Of a stretch of DNA of 64,000 nucleotides, positions 27,817-38,803 are shown in pieces. A model generated the notes under the pieces. That model ran no database searches and was not told the DNA's origin. It saw nothing but the letters and a program-made list of their open reading frames with translations. The position numbers and the translations under genes were made by a program. Source of the stretch: Geomonas propionica (GTDB taxonomy: Bacteria > Desulfobacterota > Desulfuromonadia > Geobacterales > Geobacteraceae); the NCBI RefSeq assembly GCF_016458235.1, contig NZ_JAEMHK010000001.1:496001-560000 (forward strand), given 5' to 3'. Positions within the stretch are counted from its first letter, which is position 1, and each line of letters begins with the position of its first letter.

Positions 27817-29670
27817 CTAGGAGGGTGCGACTCGTTGTACGATCCCCTCCGCGAGGGCGAACTCCAGGAACTCATGGGCCTCTTCCTCGGAAAGACCGAT
27901 GCGGCGGCAGAGTGCTGCGGCGCCCTGCTTACCGTCCAGCGCCTGCAAGAGTTCGAAATAGGCAGGGGAGACCGATTCGGTGCAGACCTCGCCGTGGGCG
28001 GGGTAGATGACGGCGCAGGAACCCGAGGGGCGGAAGCACGCGGTAAACTCGGTCAGATCCGGTTCGCCCGCGTCCAGGATCTCCAGCACCTCGTAGTTGA
28101 AGCGCGCCAGCGTGGTGCTTGCGGCGAGGACCAGTGGCTGCTTGAGCGGGTCGAGCTTGCGCAGCTGTTTGGGCCCCGGGGGCGTCGGCGGCGTGGCCAT
28201 GAGCGCGGCGGCGTAGTGGTGGTGGTAGTCGGCGAGATCGAGCGCCAACGGCAGCAGCTTGGTCTTCTTCCTTTCCTTGAAAATCAGCTCCAGGAAGTTT
28301 CTCTGCAGACCCCAGATCTCCTCCTCGGTGATATCCGCCTCGGCGCGCTCTCCCAGGAAAGCGGCGAAGGCGGCCAGGAAGTCGCTGGGGGTGGACTTCA
28401 CAGCGGCCACCACCGAGTTGAACCAGGCGACTGCCTTGCCACGGCTGTAAAAGACGTCGCAGGCTGCGGCGAGCTTGCCGGCCTGGGCCAACTGTTCCGG
28501 CGTGTACCCGGTTGTGGCCTGGACGGTGTAGGGGGGCGCGTCAAGGTGCTGCAGCCCCGAGGCCTGCGCTTTCCCGTACAGTCTCGTCCCCGGAAGCACC
28601 GCCAGGGGGAAGATGTCCAGATGGTTCGGGTAGAGCGAGAGGGCGAAGTCGAGGGAGGCTTGGAACAATTGGGGCGTGTCGCCGGGTAGCCCGTAGATCA
28701 GGTCGAAGCCGAAGATGGCGCCGCTCTGGTTCAAAAGAAAGGCGCGCTGCACGAAATCGTCGCGGTCGAAGCCGCGCCCCACCCCGCGCAGCACGGAGGC
28801 GTCGGCGCTTTGCAGGCCGATCTGCAGCGAACAGGTGATAGAGGCGAAGAGTTCCGCCATCTCGGCGTCGATGAACTCGCTGCGCACCTCGAAATGGAAA
28901 TGGATCCCGGGGGCTACCTTCCGGATCAGGCGCAGGATCTCCTTGGCCCTTTTGGAGTCCTTGTTGAAGGTCGAGTCGAGCACGAAGACCTGGGGGACCT
29001 TGAGCCGGGCGAACAGGCGCAATTCTGCCTCGATGCGCTCCATGGAGAAGCGCCGCACCCCGCCGCTCCCCTTGTGGTCGAAGCAGAAGGAGCAGGCAAA
29101 ATCGCAGCCGCGGGAAAGCTGCCAGAGGGCGCCTCCGGGGATGGTCGGGTCGAGCCGCCCGGACAAATAAGGGGATGGCACCGCATCGAGCTCCATCGGG
29201 GGCGGCAGCGTCCCGGCGGTTTCGCCGGGCGCCACGATGCCGGGCAGGCCCGACGGTTGGCCGCCTGCGGAAATGACACGGACCGCCTGCACCAACGTTG
29301 CTTCACCCTCGCCCCGCACCAGGAAATCGAAGACCCCCTCGTCCAAAAGGCCGGCCGGGTTCGCGGTCGGCTCGGCGCCGCCGGCGCACAGGACGGCGCC
29401 GGGAAGCAGCGCGCGCAGTTCCCTGGCCATGGCCACGGCATGGTCGCGGCTCCAGACGTAGATGGAGAAGGCGACCAGGTCTGGTGCGCTGCGGGCGATT
29501 TCCCGGGCACACTGCGCGGCATCGTTCTCCAGGAAGAACTCGGCGATAGTGGTCTGCAACGAGCCTCGCAGCGTCTGGTCGGCCAGGAGCGCCTCCTGCA
29601 GGAAGGCGCAGGCCAACGGCACCGCTTGCGGGGAAGGGTGGGGATGGATAGCGATGAGGGATATATTCAT
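27817..29670 (-). CDS. B12-binding radical SAM protein (DUF4080-like)
   Basis: 617 residues from ATG 29670, which overlaps the stop of the upstream gene (ATGA). The N-terminal cobalamin-binding-like domain (residues 1-150) has LVAFSIYVWSRDHAVAM and CAGGAEPTANP. The radical SAM core has CDFACSFCF (CxxxCxxC, near 185) and a LQIGLQSAD motif. A DUF4080-like segment follows (about 370-520). The last 90 residues (FELLQALDGKQG... EEEAHEFLEFALAEGIVQ) look like a small winged helix. The family is widespread but uncharacterised. Inference: modification of an unknown substrate, perhaps with the co-translated MXAN_5187-type partner. Confidence 0.75.
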   Translation of the reverse strand: MNISLIAIHPHPSPQAVPLACAFLQEALLADQTLRGSLQTTIAEFFLENDAAQCAREIARSAPDLVAFSIYVWSRDHAVAMARELRALLPGAVLCAGGAEPTANPAGLLDEGVFDFLVRGEGEATLVQAVRVISAGGQPSGLPGIVAPGETAGTLPPPMELDAVPSPYLSGRLDPTIPGGALWQLSRGCDFACSFCFDHKGSGGVRRFSMERIEAELRLFARLKVPQVFVLDSTFNKDSKRAKEILRLIRKVAPGIHFHFEVRSEFIDAEMAELFASITCSLQIGLQSADASVLRGVGRGFDRDDFVQRAFLLNQSGAIFGFDLIYGLPGDTPQLFQASLDFALSLYPNHLDIFPLAVLPGTRLYGKAQASGLQHLDAPPYTVQATTGYTPEQLAQAGKLAAACDVFYSRGKAVAWFNSVVAAVKSTPSDFLAAFAAFLGERAEADITEEEIWGLQRNFLELIFKERKKTKLLPLALDLADYHHHYAAALMATPPTPPGPKQLRKLDPLKQPLVLAASTTLARFNYEVLEILDAGEPDLTEFTACFRPSGSCAVIYPAHGEVCTESVSPAYFELLQALDGKQGAAALCRRIGLSEEEAHEFLEFALAEGIVQRVAPS

Positions 29671-30224
29671 GTAGTCTTGGGGCGTGCCTTCAGGGAGGGC
29701 TTGCCCCCCTCGATCACCACGACGAAATCGACGTCGCGGCAACCGTACTTCTGCATCAGGGCGGGCTTTTGCCGGTTGATCGCTTCGGCCACCTTCTCCT
29801 TGGTTATGTTTTCCACGGGAAGGTTGCAGGCGAGGCGCGCGTTGACGTACTGCTGAAAGACGTTGTCGATCTGGGATTCTTGGGGGGGAGGCGGAGCGTT
29901 GGTCTTGCTCTGCTTTTCGCCCTTCTCAGCTTGGTGCAGCGACATGCGAAAGCGATCCCTTTGGAACTTCCCCTCCTCGATCAGGCGGTTGGTGCGGGTC
30001 CACTTCTGCTTGTGCACGCTCAGTGTGGCGACCAGGGAGTCGTACTTGAAGCGTTGGCTGGTGTTCGGGATGCTCACGTTCTGGTAGCGTCGCACGGCGC
30101 GCTCCACCGCTTCGAGCTGGCGCAACGGTTCGCGCTTCTCAATTCCGAAGAAGTATTGCTCGTACTTGATGACAAGTTCGCGCACGTCAAGCTCCAGCTT
30201 GGCTATGTCCTCGGCGACGCCCAT
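29667..30224 (-). CDS. MXAN_5187 C-terminal domain family protein
   Basis: 185 residues, mostly helical, with an N-terminal coiled region (DIAKLELDVRELVIKYEQYFFGIEKREPLR) that I recognise from the MXAN_5187 C-terminal domain family of Deltaproteobacteria. A charged, Pro-containing linker at about 100-120 precedes a small C-terminal domain (YGCRDVDFVVVIEGGKPSLKAR). No membrane segment. The 4-nt stop/start overlap with the radical SAM gene indicates translational coupling. Function unknown. Confidence 0.7.
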   Translation of the reverse strand: MGVAEDIAKLELDVRELVIKYEQYFFGIEKREPLRQLEAVERAVRRYQNVSIPNTSQRFKYDSLVATLSVHKQKWTRTNRLIEEGKFQRDRFRMSLHQAEKGEKQSKTNAPPPPQESQIDNVFQQYVNARLACNLPVENITKEKVAEAINRQKPALMQKYGCRDVDFVVVIEGGKPSLKARPKTT

Positions 30225-30316
30225 GAAACCTCCACCGGAGGACTATAGCGATAAGTCTCGGTTTAGTAAACGATAAAAAGCACATGGGCAGGGGGGGAAG
30301 CGGCAAGTGAAACAGC

Positions 30317-30345
30317 TTGACCTGACCAGGCAATATTGTTAAAAA
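30317..30345 (+). promoter_or_regulatory. Candidate sigma-70 promoter of glmU
   Basis: TTGACC (30317-30322) and TAAAAA (30340-30345) with a 17-bp spacer, 35 nt before the ATG. Confidence 0.5.
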
Positions 30346-30379
30346 AGAGCAATTTGCTCAGTGGCAAGGGAGACTACCA

Positions 30380-31753
30380 ATGAAGAAGATATCTGCAATA
30401 GTGCTGGCGGCCGGCATGGGGACCAGGATGAAGTCGGACCTGGTCAAGGTGATGCACCCGGTGGCTGGCCCGCCGATGATACAGTGGCCCGTCGCCGCCG
30501 CGTTCGCTGCGGGGGTCGAGCGGTGCGTCCTGGTGGTGGGGCACCAGCAGGAGAAGGTGCGGGATTATTTTAAGGATCGTGCCGAGGTGGCCTTCGCGCT
30601 GCAGGCCGAGCAACTGGGGACCGGGCACGCGGTGCGCTGCGCCATGCCCGAGATCGACGCGGCTGCGCAGACCGTGCTGATCCTCTGCGGCGACACGCCG
30701 CTGCTCACCGCCGACAGCCTGCGCGGCATGCTCGACGCCCATGAGAAGAGCGGGGCGTGCGTGACGGTGATGACGGCGAATTTCGACAACCCCTTCGGCT
30801 ACGGCCGGATCGTCAAGGACACGGACGGCAAGGTGGTCGCCATCACCGAGCAGAAGGATGCCAGCGAAGCCGAGTGCCTGATCCGCGAGGTCAACGCCGG
30901 CGTCTACTGCGTCGACCGCGCCTTCCTCGCCGAGGCGGTCGAGAAGCTCGACAACGATAACGCCCAGAAGGAGTACTACCTGACCGACGTGGTGCGCCAG
31001 GCCAACGCCCGCGGCCTTGCTTGCCGCAGCTACCCCGTGACTGACGCCATCGAAATTTCCGGCGTCAACGACCGCGCCCAGATGGCCGAGGCGGCGGCGG
31101 TGCTGCGCCGGCGCATCAACTATGAATTGATGCTTTCCGGCGTCACCATGATCGACCCCTCCGTGGTCTACATCGACCGCGGCGTCAAGATCGGGCGCGA
31201 CAGCGTGGTCTACCCGGGTGCCGTCATCAAGGGGAACACCGTGATCGGCGAGCGTTGCCAGATCGGCCAGAACGCGCTGATCAAGGATTGCCAGATCGCC
31301 GCCGACGTCGTCATCAAGGCGGGAAGCGTCATGGAGGACGCCAAGGTCGGCCCGGAGGCCGCCATCGGCCCGATGGCGCACCTGCGTCCCGGCACCGAGC
31401 TCTCGGCGCAGGTGAAAATCGGCAACTTCGTCGAGACCAAGAAGGCCTTCATGGGGGTGGGGTCCAAAGCCTCCCATCTCACCTACCTGGGCGACGCCAC
31501 CATCGGCCGCGACGTCAACATCGGCTGCGGCACCATCACCTGCAACTACGACGGCGTCAACAAGCACAAGACCGTGATCGAAGACGGCGTCTTCGTGGGG
31601 AGCGACGTGCAACTGGTGGCCCCGGTCACCGTCGGCAAGAACTCCCTGATCGCGGCCGGCACCACCGTCACCAAGGACGTCCCCGCCGATTCCCTGGCCA
31701 TCGCCCGCTCGCCGCAGGTGAACAAGGAAGGCTGGACCCTCAGGAAAAAATAA
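30380..31753 (+). CDS. glmU: Bifunctional UDP-GlcNAc pyrophosphorylase / GlcN-1-P acetyltransferase
   Basis: 457 residues, the usual GlmU length. The N-terminal nucleotidyltransferase has LAAGMGTRMKSDLVKV (GxGTRM...K loop), EQLGTGHAV and LCGDTPLL. The C-terminal left-handed beta-helix (about 250-445) shows hexapeptide repeats and the acetyltransferase active-site region GCGTITCNYDGVNKHKT. It makes UDP-GlcNAc for peptidoglycan and LPS. glmS follows after 90 nt, so the last steps from fructose-6-P to UDP-GlcNAc are clustered. Confidence 0.97.
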   Translation: MKKISAIVLAAGMGTRMKSDLVKVMHPVAGPPMIQWPVAAAFAAGVERCVLVVGHQQEKVRDYFKDRAEVAFALQAEQLGTGHAVRCAMPEIDAAAQTVLILCGDTPLLTADSLRGMLDAHEKSGACVTVMTANFDNPFGYGRIVKDTDGKVVAITEQKDASEAECLIREVNAGVYCVDRAFLAEAVEKLDNDNAQKEYYLTDVVRQANARGLACRSYPVTDAIEISGVNDRAQMAEAAAVLRRRINYELMLSGVTMIDPSVVYIDRGVKIGRDSVVYPGAVIKGNTVIGERCQIGQNALIKDCQIAADVVIKAGSVMEDAKVGPEAAIGPMAHLRPGTELSAQVKIGNFVETKKAFMGVGSKASHLTYLGDATIGRDVNIGCGTITCNYDGVNKHKTVIEDGVFVGSDVQLVAPVTVGKNSLIAAGTTVTKDVPADSLAIARSPQVNKEGWTLRKK

Positions 31754-31762
31754 CTGTCGCGC

Positions 31763-31801
31763 ATCCGGCCAAGATGGTATTCTGTACCGTCTTGGCCGGA
31801 T
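31763..31801 (+). repeat. 17-bp inverted repeat between glmU and glmS
   Basis: ATCCGGCCAAGATGGTA (31763-31779) pairs with 31785-31801 with a single G-U pair and a 5-nt loop. No T tract follows. It may be a stabilising or attenuating stem that sets glmS level relative to glmU. Confidence 0.6.
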
Positions 31802-31843
31802 AGCCGAGTTATTAATTAACAAATCGACGAAACGGAGTCATAT

Positions 31844-33673
<1,830 letters not shown>

Positions 33674-33693
33674 TTTGTGCCGCAGGTGAAACT

Positions 33694-33728
33694 AAAAGGG
33701 GAGACAGCTTAGGCTGTCTCCCCTTTTT
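33694..33728 (+). terminator. Rho-independent terminator of glmUS
   Basis: A perfect 15-bp stem (33694-33708 with 33713-33727), TTAG loop and a T5 run. Confidence 0.95.
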
Positions 33729-33858
33729 CGTGGATGAGCTGTTCAATGCGGGCGAGGGCAAGATTTTCTACCCCTGAGCAGACGCCGTTACGCTGCAGCT
33801 TGGCCTAATCGGCATCTCTTCTGCTGATGTCTTTGGGCGATGACACTGTTGCCAATAT

Positions 33859-33893
33859 TGCAATCATTGCTTATAATGCAATCATTGATTGCA
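33859..33893 (+). promoter_or_regulatory. Candidate autoregulatory operator of the toxin-antitoxin operon
   Basis: TGCAATCATTG occurs twice (33859-33869 and 33877-33887, 18 bp apart), and the second copy extends to the perfect palindrome TGCAATCATTGATTGCA (33877-33893). It lies 14 nt before the antitoxin start, where FitA/VapB proteins bind inverted repeats. Confidence 0.65.
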
Positions 33894-33907
33894 CAGGGGA
33901 GGCGGAG

Positions 33908-34150
33908 ATGGCTTCTATCACGATACGAAACCTAGATAACAGCCTGAAGAATCAGCTTCGCGTGCGTGCTGCACGTCATGGTAGATCTATGGAGGCAGAA
34001 GCACGCAGCATCTTGGCAGAGACCCTGAACCCGCAGCCGGTAGAGGAGAACTTGGCGCTGGCGATCCACCGCCGGTTCGCATCCCTCGAGTTAGACGGTC
34101 TCCCGATCCCCGATCGACAGACTGTGCGTTCTGCCCCGGATTTCGAGTAG
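33908..34150 (+). CDS. Ribbon-helix-helix antitoxin (FitA/VapB-like)
   Basis: 80 residues from ATG 33908 (GGGGAGGCGGAG before it); an in-frame upstream start would run through the operator. The N-terminus ASITIRNLDNSLKNQLRVRAARHGRSMEAEARSIL is a FitA-type ribbon-helix-helix DNA-binding fold. The C-terminal 30 residues (IPDRQTVRSAPDFE) would wrap around and block the PIN toxin. The stop codon directly abuts the toxin ATG (TAGATG). Confidence 0.88.
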   Translation: MASITIRNLDNSLKNQLRVRAARHGRSMEAEARSILAETLNPQPVEENLALAIHRRFASLELDGLPIPDRQTVRSAPDFE

Positions 34151-34588
34151 ATGGACCATATCGTTCTGGATACCAATGTTCTTTCCGAACTGATGCGCCC
34201 CCAGCCAAATCAGTGTGTGATGGAGTGGTTCGCTAAAAAAGTGGGCGCTGTCTTTTATATCAGCGCCGTCACACGGGCGGAGATCCTGCTCGGCATCGCG
34301 CTGCTGCCTGCAGGTAAAAAGCGTGATGCGTTGGCCGCTGCGGCTGCCGAGATGTTTAACAACGAGTTTGCTGGCAGATGCCTCTCCTTTGATGAAACAG
34401 GTGCGGAACGTTACGCGCAGGTCGTAGGTGGCAGACGTAGTGCCGGCTTAGCCACATCCACAGAAGATGCACTCATAGCGGCAACGGCTCTGGGCCACAG
34501 CTGTTCTCTCGCTACTCGCAACATCAAAGACTTTCAGCACATCGAGGGGTTGATCCTTCACGACCCTTGGAATTTGAAGGCTGAGTAA
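34151..34588 (+). CDS. PIN domain ribonuclease toxin (FitB/VapC-like)
   Basis: 145 residues. MDHIVLDTNVLSELMRP gives the first acidic residue, TRAEILLGI the second, and the DALIAATAL segment near 110 supplies the later Asp residues of the PIN active site. It is expected to be an Mg-dependent RNase inhibited by the upstream antitoxin. The gene starts immediately after the antitoxin stop. Base composition is slightly lower in GC than the neighbours, consistent with a mobile TA module, but no integration borders are visible. Confidence 0.88.
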   Translation: MDHIVLDTNVLSELMRPQPNQCVMEWFAKKVGAVFYISAVTRAEILLGIALLPAGKKRDALAAAAAEMFNNEFAGRCLSFDETGAERYAQVVGGRRSAGLATSTEDALIAATALGHSCSLATRNIKDFQHIEGLILHDPWNLKAE

Positions 34589-34611
34589 TCGGTTCAACAA
34601 ATGACAGAAAG

Positions 34612-34649
34612 AAAGCGCCGGCTGCGATGATCGTGGCCGGCGCTTTGTT
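34612..34649 (+). terminator. Terminator of the toxin-antitoxin operon
   Basis: A perfect 11-bp stem (34612-34622 with 34636-34646), then GTTGTTTG. Confidence 0.75.
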
Positions 34650-34753
34650 GTTTGGGGAAGTTTTATCTGCTGGTTGAATGCTTCCGCCAAGTTAACGGGT
34701 ACACTATTCAAACGCTACAACATCCCCGATACTGAGCAGTGGCGAGGTGGCTT

Positions 34754-35272
34754 ATGTCTGTTTTGATAGGGCGGGAAATAAAGGACGCGATTGCTCGCGG
34801 TGAAATATCCATCGAGCCGCTGGAAGAGTCACAGATAGGCCCGGGATCGGTGGACCTGACCCTGGGAAACGAATTCAGGATCTTTAAAAAGGAGACCGGG
34901 GTCTGCCACGTGCACAACGAGTCCGACTTCGCCGATGTCACGGAAGCGGTCACGATCCCGGACGGCGACTTCATCACCATCGCCCCCTGCGAAATGATCC
35001 TGGGCATCACCAGGGAGCGGATCTCGCTCGCCGACACCATGGCCGGCTGGCTGGAAGGGCGTAGCCGTTTCGCCCGCTTCGGCTTGGCGGTCCATGTCAC
35101 CGCCGGGTTCATGCAGCCGGGGATCTCCAACCAGCAGGTGCTCGAAATCGTCAACCTGGGGCACAAGACCCTGGCGCTCTATCCGGGGACACGCATCTGC
35201 CAGTTCGTCTTCGAGCGCTGCCTCGGGACGGCCAAATATGAAGGGCGGTTTGCCGACCAGGCGAAACCTTGA
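34754..35272 (+). CDS. dcd: dCTP deaminase (Dcd/DUT family)
   Basis: 172 residues from ATG 34754 (GAGGTGG upstream; GTG 34739 would add five residues). Motifs: IGPGSVDLTLGN, LEGRSRFARFGLAVHVTAGFM with a catalytic Glu/Arg region near 100, and LYPGTRICQFVFER. It converts dCTP to dUTP, or to dUMP if bifunctional, for thymidylate synthesis. It is monocistronic. Confidence 0.88.
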   Translation: MSVLIGREIKDAIARGEISIEPLEESQIGPGSVDLTLGNEFRIFKKETGVCHVHNESDFADVTEAVTIPDGDFITIAPCEMILGITRERISLADTMAGWLEGRSRFARFGLAVHVTAGFMQPGISNQQVLEIVNLGHKTLALYPGTRICQFVFERCLGTAKYEGRFADQAKP

Positions 35273-35333
35273 GACGAAACTGTCCGTAGTAGAGGTAATG
35301 GAAGCCCGGACAGCTTCCATGGACGACAAAAAG

Positions 35334-35368
35334 AATGGCCGCTGGGGTTACCCTCAGCGGCCATTTTG
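35334..35368. terminator. Bidirectional terminator (dcd / hybrid kinase)
   Basis: AATGGCCGCTG (35334-35344) pairs with CAGCGGCCATT (35355-35365), followed by TT; an A-rich run on the left serves the minus strand. Confidence 0.8.
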
Positions 35369-35409
35369 GTAACTCTACCCGTTGATGGCGCAGCTGCTGT
35401 CCTTTAAGG

Positions 35410-37137
35410 TTACGTCGAGGTCCACCTCTGGATCAGCTCCTGGAGCTGCCCGAGGTTAAAGGGCTTACTGATAAAATCATCCATCCCCGCGCTCAGGCAG
35501 GATTCGCGTGAGCCGGGCATGGCATGGGCGGTGAGGGCAATGATGGGGGTGTGTCTGCCGGCCTCGCCTTCCCGCTCCCTAATGGCGCGGGTCGCCTCGT
35601 AGCCGTCCAGCTCCGGCATCTGGCAGTCCATGAAGACCAGGTCGTAGGCCTTGCTGGCGACGGCAGATACCGCCTGCGTCCCGTTCTGCGCTACGTCTAC
35701 CTGGCACCCCAGGGCGGTCATCATAGCGTGAGCGACCTCGCAATTGACCGGGTTGTCCTCGGCCAGAAGCACGCGGGCGTGGCACTGGGCCTGCAAAGTG
35801 GGCTCTTCGAATTCGTTCTCCAGCTCTATCGGGTCATCCTCCACGTCCGGCTCCGCATCGAGTACGGTGTTCAGGTAGACGATAAAGGTGAAGGTGGAAC
35901 CCCGACCCTGCTCGCTTTCAACCCCGATTTCGCCCCCCATGAGCTCAACTAACTGCTTGGCGATGGCCAGCCCGAGACCGGTCCCGCCGTACTTGCGGGT
36001 CGCGGAGCCGTCCACCTGGGTGAACAGCTCGAAAATGCTACCGACCGCCTCCGCCGGGATGCCGATGCCGGTGTCCCGCACCTCGAAACCGACGTAGTGG
36101 CCGTCGCTACTTCTCTCGACCAGGCAGGCCGAAACCTTGACCGAACCCTGCTCCGTGAACTTCAGGGCATTGTTGACGATGTTGATCAGCACCTGGCGCA
36201 GGCGGTTCGGGTCGCCCACCGCGCGCCGGGGGAGATCCGGCCCGAACTGCAGCTCGAGCGCCACCCCCTTGCGCCGCCCCACCTCGCGGTACAAGTCGAT
36301 GGCTCCCCGCACCGTCTCGTGCAAGTCGAAGGGAATCTTGTCGATCTCCAGCTTTCCCGCCTCGATCTTGGAGATGTTGAGGATGTCATTGATGATGCCC
36401 AAAAGCGACTCGCCGGACTGGTGCAGCATCTCGACATAGCCACGCTGTTTCTGGTTCAGGTCGGTGTGCAGCAGCAATTCCGCCATCCCGAGCACCCCGT
36501 TCATCGGCGTGCGGATCTCGTGGCTCATGTTGGCGAGAAACTGTGACTTGGCGCGATTGGCCGCCTCGGCAGCATCCTTGGCCTGCTTCAGCTCGGCGAT
36601 GATCGCCTTTTGCTGCAGGTTGGCCTTGCTGATCTCCGTCGTTCGTTGAGTGACTTTTTCCTCCAGATCGCTGTTGGCGTTGCGGAGTTCGGCAAGGATC
36701 CGGGTGTTTTCGACCGCCAGGTCGACCAAGGTGCGCACCAGGTGGTCATGCGTTTCCATCAGGCGGCGCCGTTCCATGGCCCGGTTCACCGTGGCCACCA
36801 CCATCTCGAGGTCATCGAACGGCTTGAAGAGGTAGTCCTGGGCGCCCAGTCGCAGGGCCTGGACCGCGGTTTCCAGCGACACGTGGCTGGTCATGATGAT
36901 CACGTCGGTCTTGGCGTGGTCGGCTCCGATGGCGCGCAGGACGTCTATGCCGCTGATGCCGGGGAGGCGCACGTCCAGCATCACCAGCTTCCAGCAGGTC
37001 TGCCTGAGTTCTTCCAGGCACTCCTCGCCGCTGGCGACGCCTGCGCTGTCGTACCCTTCCTTGCGGAACAGGTCGACCAGGACCCCGCTTACCACCTCGT
37101 TGTCATCGACGATCAATATGTCGCGTCCCGCTGCCAT
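35410..37137 (-). CDS. Hybrid sensor histidine kinase with two receiver domains
   Basis: 575 residues from ATG 37137 (AGGAGTGGACT before it); upstream frame without ribosome site omitted. Order: receiver 1 (about 5-120, [18 protein letters not shown] with phospho-Asp, KPFDD), coiled coil (about 130-200), HisKA with HEIRTPMNG near 215, HATPase with RDTGIGIP and GGTGLGLAI, then receiver 2 (about 455-570, [19 protein letters not shown]). No membrane segment, so it is cytoplasmic. It probably works in an atypical phosphorelay downstream of another kinase. Partner unknown. Confidence 0.9.
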   Translation of the reverse strand: MAAGRDILIVDDNEVVSGVLVDLFRKEGYDSAGVASGEECLEELRQTCWKLVMLDVRLPGISGIDVLRAIGADHAKTDVIIMTSHVSLETAVQALRLGAQDYLFKPFDDLEMVVATVNRAMERRRLMETHDHLVRTLVDLAVENTRILAELRNANSDLEEKVTQRTTEISKANLQQKAIIAELKQAKDAAEAANRAKSQFLANMSHEIRTPMNGVLGMAELLLHTDLNQKQRGYVEMLHQSGESLLGIINDILNISKIEAGKLEIDKIPFDLHETVRGAIDLYREVGRRKGVALELQFGPDLPRRAVGDPNRLRQVLINIVNNALKFTEQGSVKVSACLVERSSDGHYVGFEVRDTGIGIPAEAVGSIFELFTQVDGSATRKYGGTGLGLAIAKQLVELMGGEIGVESEQGRGSTFTFIVYLNTVLDAEPDVEDDPIELENEFEEPTLQAQCHARVLLAEDNPVNCEVAHAMMTALGCQVDVAQNGTQAVSAVASKAYDLVFMDCQMPELDGYEATRAIREREGEAGRHTPIIALTAHAMPGSRESCLSAGMDDFISKPFNLGQLQELIQRWTST

Positions 37138-37492
37138 AGTCCACTCCTGATCAAAAAAACAATTAATCGATATTAACAAAAATGACGATTGCCACAAGTC
37201 GGTCATAGACAGACATCGTTTCGACCACAGCGGTGGTCTGCTAGCAGGTGGTGAACGGGAGTCGGCGTGACAGTTTTTCAGAGCTGAACCCCTCGGCCGT
37301 TCTGTCATCACATGAGCTGTTGCATATCTCGTTTCCGGTGTTTTACTTCTGCTGTTGCCAAGCCAGCCATAGGGGATCACGATCACGGGGCTGGGATGAC
37401 TGTGACAGCCATTCCGGCTTCTTTGTTAGGACAGATCTGCACTCTAACCACCCCGGGGTACCAAAGGCCGCCAGGCCGCTACAGGAGGAAAC
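37138..37492. other. 355-nt spacer between divergent kinase and cytochrome genes
   Basis: AT-rich near 37150-37190 (possible promoter), otherwise mixed. No GEMM-type c-di-GMP riboswitch consensus was found. A small frame at 37248-37496 has no family support. Confidence 0.4.
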
Positions 37493-38722
37493 ATGAAAAA
37501 TGCCATAGTCGCAGGATGCACCTGGGCCATTGCCATCGCTTTGATGGGAACAGCGCCGGCAGCAGCGGCGGGAATGGACTTCCCACAGGGGACCGCCACC
37601 CCTTCCGAGACCTGCGGGGCGTGCCACAAAGCCATTTACCGCGAGTTCGCCTTCGGTTTCGGCAGCGATCTGCGCTACCAGCCGACGACGATCCCGCAGA
37701 AGGAAGGGGAGGTGATTCCGATGCCCGCGGGCGTTTCGGCAACCGCTACCGCCCACGCCTTCGCCGGGGCTGAAAAGTACCCGGTGCACGCCCGGGAGGC
37801 CGAGGAGGAGGGGCGCTCCTGCAACGCCTGTCACTATCCCGAGCCCTTCGCCATTCCCGACATCAACGTGGTGGAGATGACCAAACCCAAGGCGCGCGGC
37901 AAGGATAAGGAGGCGGTCGGCATTACCTGTGCGAGCTGCCACCTCACGCCAGAAGGGAAGATCCGTTCCGCCCATGCCGTCAGCGCCCCGCACACAACAG
38001 TGGTCGATCTCAACATCCAGACTTCGGCAATGTGCGCCTACTGCCACAGCATGGGCAAACGGGTGGTCGGCAAACAGACGCAGACCTTCCTGGAGTGGCG
38101 CGACGACTTCTTGAGGCCCGGGCTGGGCAGACGGCAGTGCCAGGACTGCCACATGCCGCGCACCATGCGCAAGGTGGCCGAGGATTACAATAATCCCGAG
38201 CGCCCCGTGGCGCGACACCTGTGGACCGGCGGACGCTCGCAGCAGCGCCTGGCCAGCGCGCTCAGCATGGCGATTAGCCAGCCCAACGAGGGTAAAGCCG
38301 ATTTGGCCTTCCACCTGATCAACATCGGCGCCGGCCACTCGGTTCCCACCGGTTCCAACCGCCGGGCGATCTACCTAGACGTCGTGATATCCGACCAGAT
38401 GGGCAAGCCAGTGGCGAACAAAGAGTGGATGTTCGCACCGTTCTACGGTCCACGCCCGGATGACAAGAAGTTCCTGGAGGAGGACAAGAAGCGTCCCGAC
38501 GCGGTTGCGGCGAGCCAGGCGGACGCACAGGGACCGCATGAGGAAATCATCAGGGCCGGGGAGGAGCGCATCCTTAGCTGGACCCCGGCGCTGCCCAGCG
38601 GCAGCTACACCGTCAAGGCGCGCCTTATCTACGACCTGAACCGTTACAACAGCCGTTCTTTCACCGATGACCAGACCGACATGAACGGGGCCACCCTGGC
38701 CTTGAAGATCAAGAAGAGTTGA
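37493..38722 (+). CDS. Exported multihaem (five CxxCH) cytochrome c
   Basis: 409 residues with a signal peptide (1-26) behind CAGGAGG. Five CxxCH motifs: CGACH (about 41), CNACH (112), CASCH (146), CAYCH (180) and CQDCH (220). A further His-rich middle (HLWTGGRS, HSVPTGSNRR) could give distal ligands. The C-terminal 150 residues are a beta-rich domain without haem sites. Probably periplasmic, or outside the cell if exported further. Inference: an electron-transfer cytochrome of a family common in Geobacter; the partner is not known. Confidence 0.85.
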   Translation: MKNAIVAGCTWAIAIALMGTAPAAAAGMDFPQGTATPSETCGACHKAIYREFAFGFGSDLRYQPTTIPQKEGEVIPMPAGVSATATAHAFAGAEKYPVHAREAEEEGRSCNACHYPEPFAIPDINVVEMTKPKARGKDKEAVGITCASCHLTPEGKIRSAHAVSAPHTTVVDLNIQTSAMCAYCHSMGKRVVGKQTQTFLEWRDDFLRPGLGRRQCQDCHMPRTMRKVAEDYNNPERPVARHLWTGGRSQQRLASALSMAISQPNEGKADLAFHLINIGAGHSVPTGSNRRAIYLDVVISDQMGKPVANKEWMFAPFYGPRPDDKKFLEEDKKRPDAVAASQADAQGPHEEIIRAGEERILSWTPALPSGSYTVKARLIYDLNRYNSRSFTDDQTDMNGATLALKIKKS

Positions 38723-38728
38723 GAAATG

Positions 38729-38761
38729 GGCGCCGGGAGCCGATGCGTGTCTCCCGGCGCC
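38729..38761 (+). terminator. GC hairpin after the cytochrome gene
   Basis: A perfect 11-bp stem (GGCGCCGGGAG / CTCCCGGCGCC) with an 11-nt loop, 7 nt past the stop. No T run. Confidence 0.55.
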
Positions 38762-38803
38762 GAGCGGACCGTACTGCATGAGTACCAGCGGGGGACGTGA
38801 CCC

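Noticed and set aside
31754-31843. glmS ribozyme before glmS
   Set aside because: The spacer is only 90 nt and has a simple hairpin; the ribozyme core needs much more sequence.
34151-34588. Genomic island around the toxin-antitoxin pair
   Set aside because: No integrase, direct-repeat border or tRNA is adjacent, and neighbours (glmS, dcd) are core genes.
37138-37492. GEMM c-di-GMP riboswitch upstream of the multihaem cytochrome
   Set aside because: Such riboswitches are common before Geobacter cytochrome genes, but the conserved GCAAAGCC-type core was not found here.
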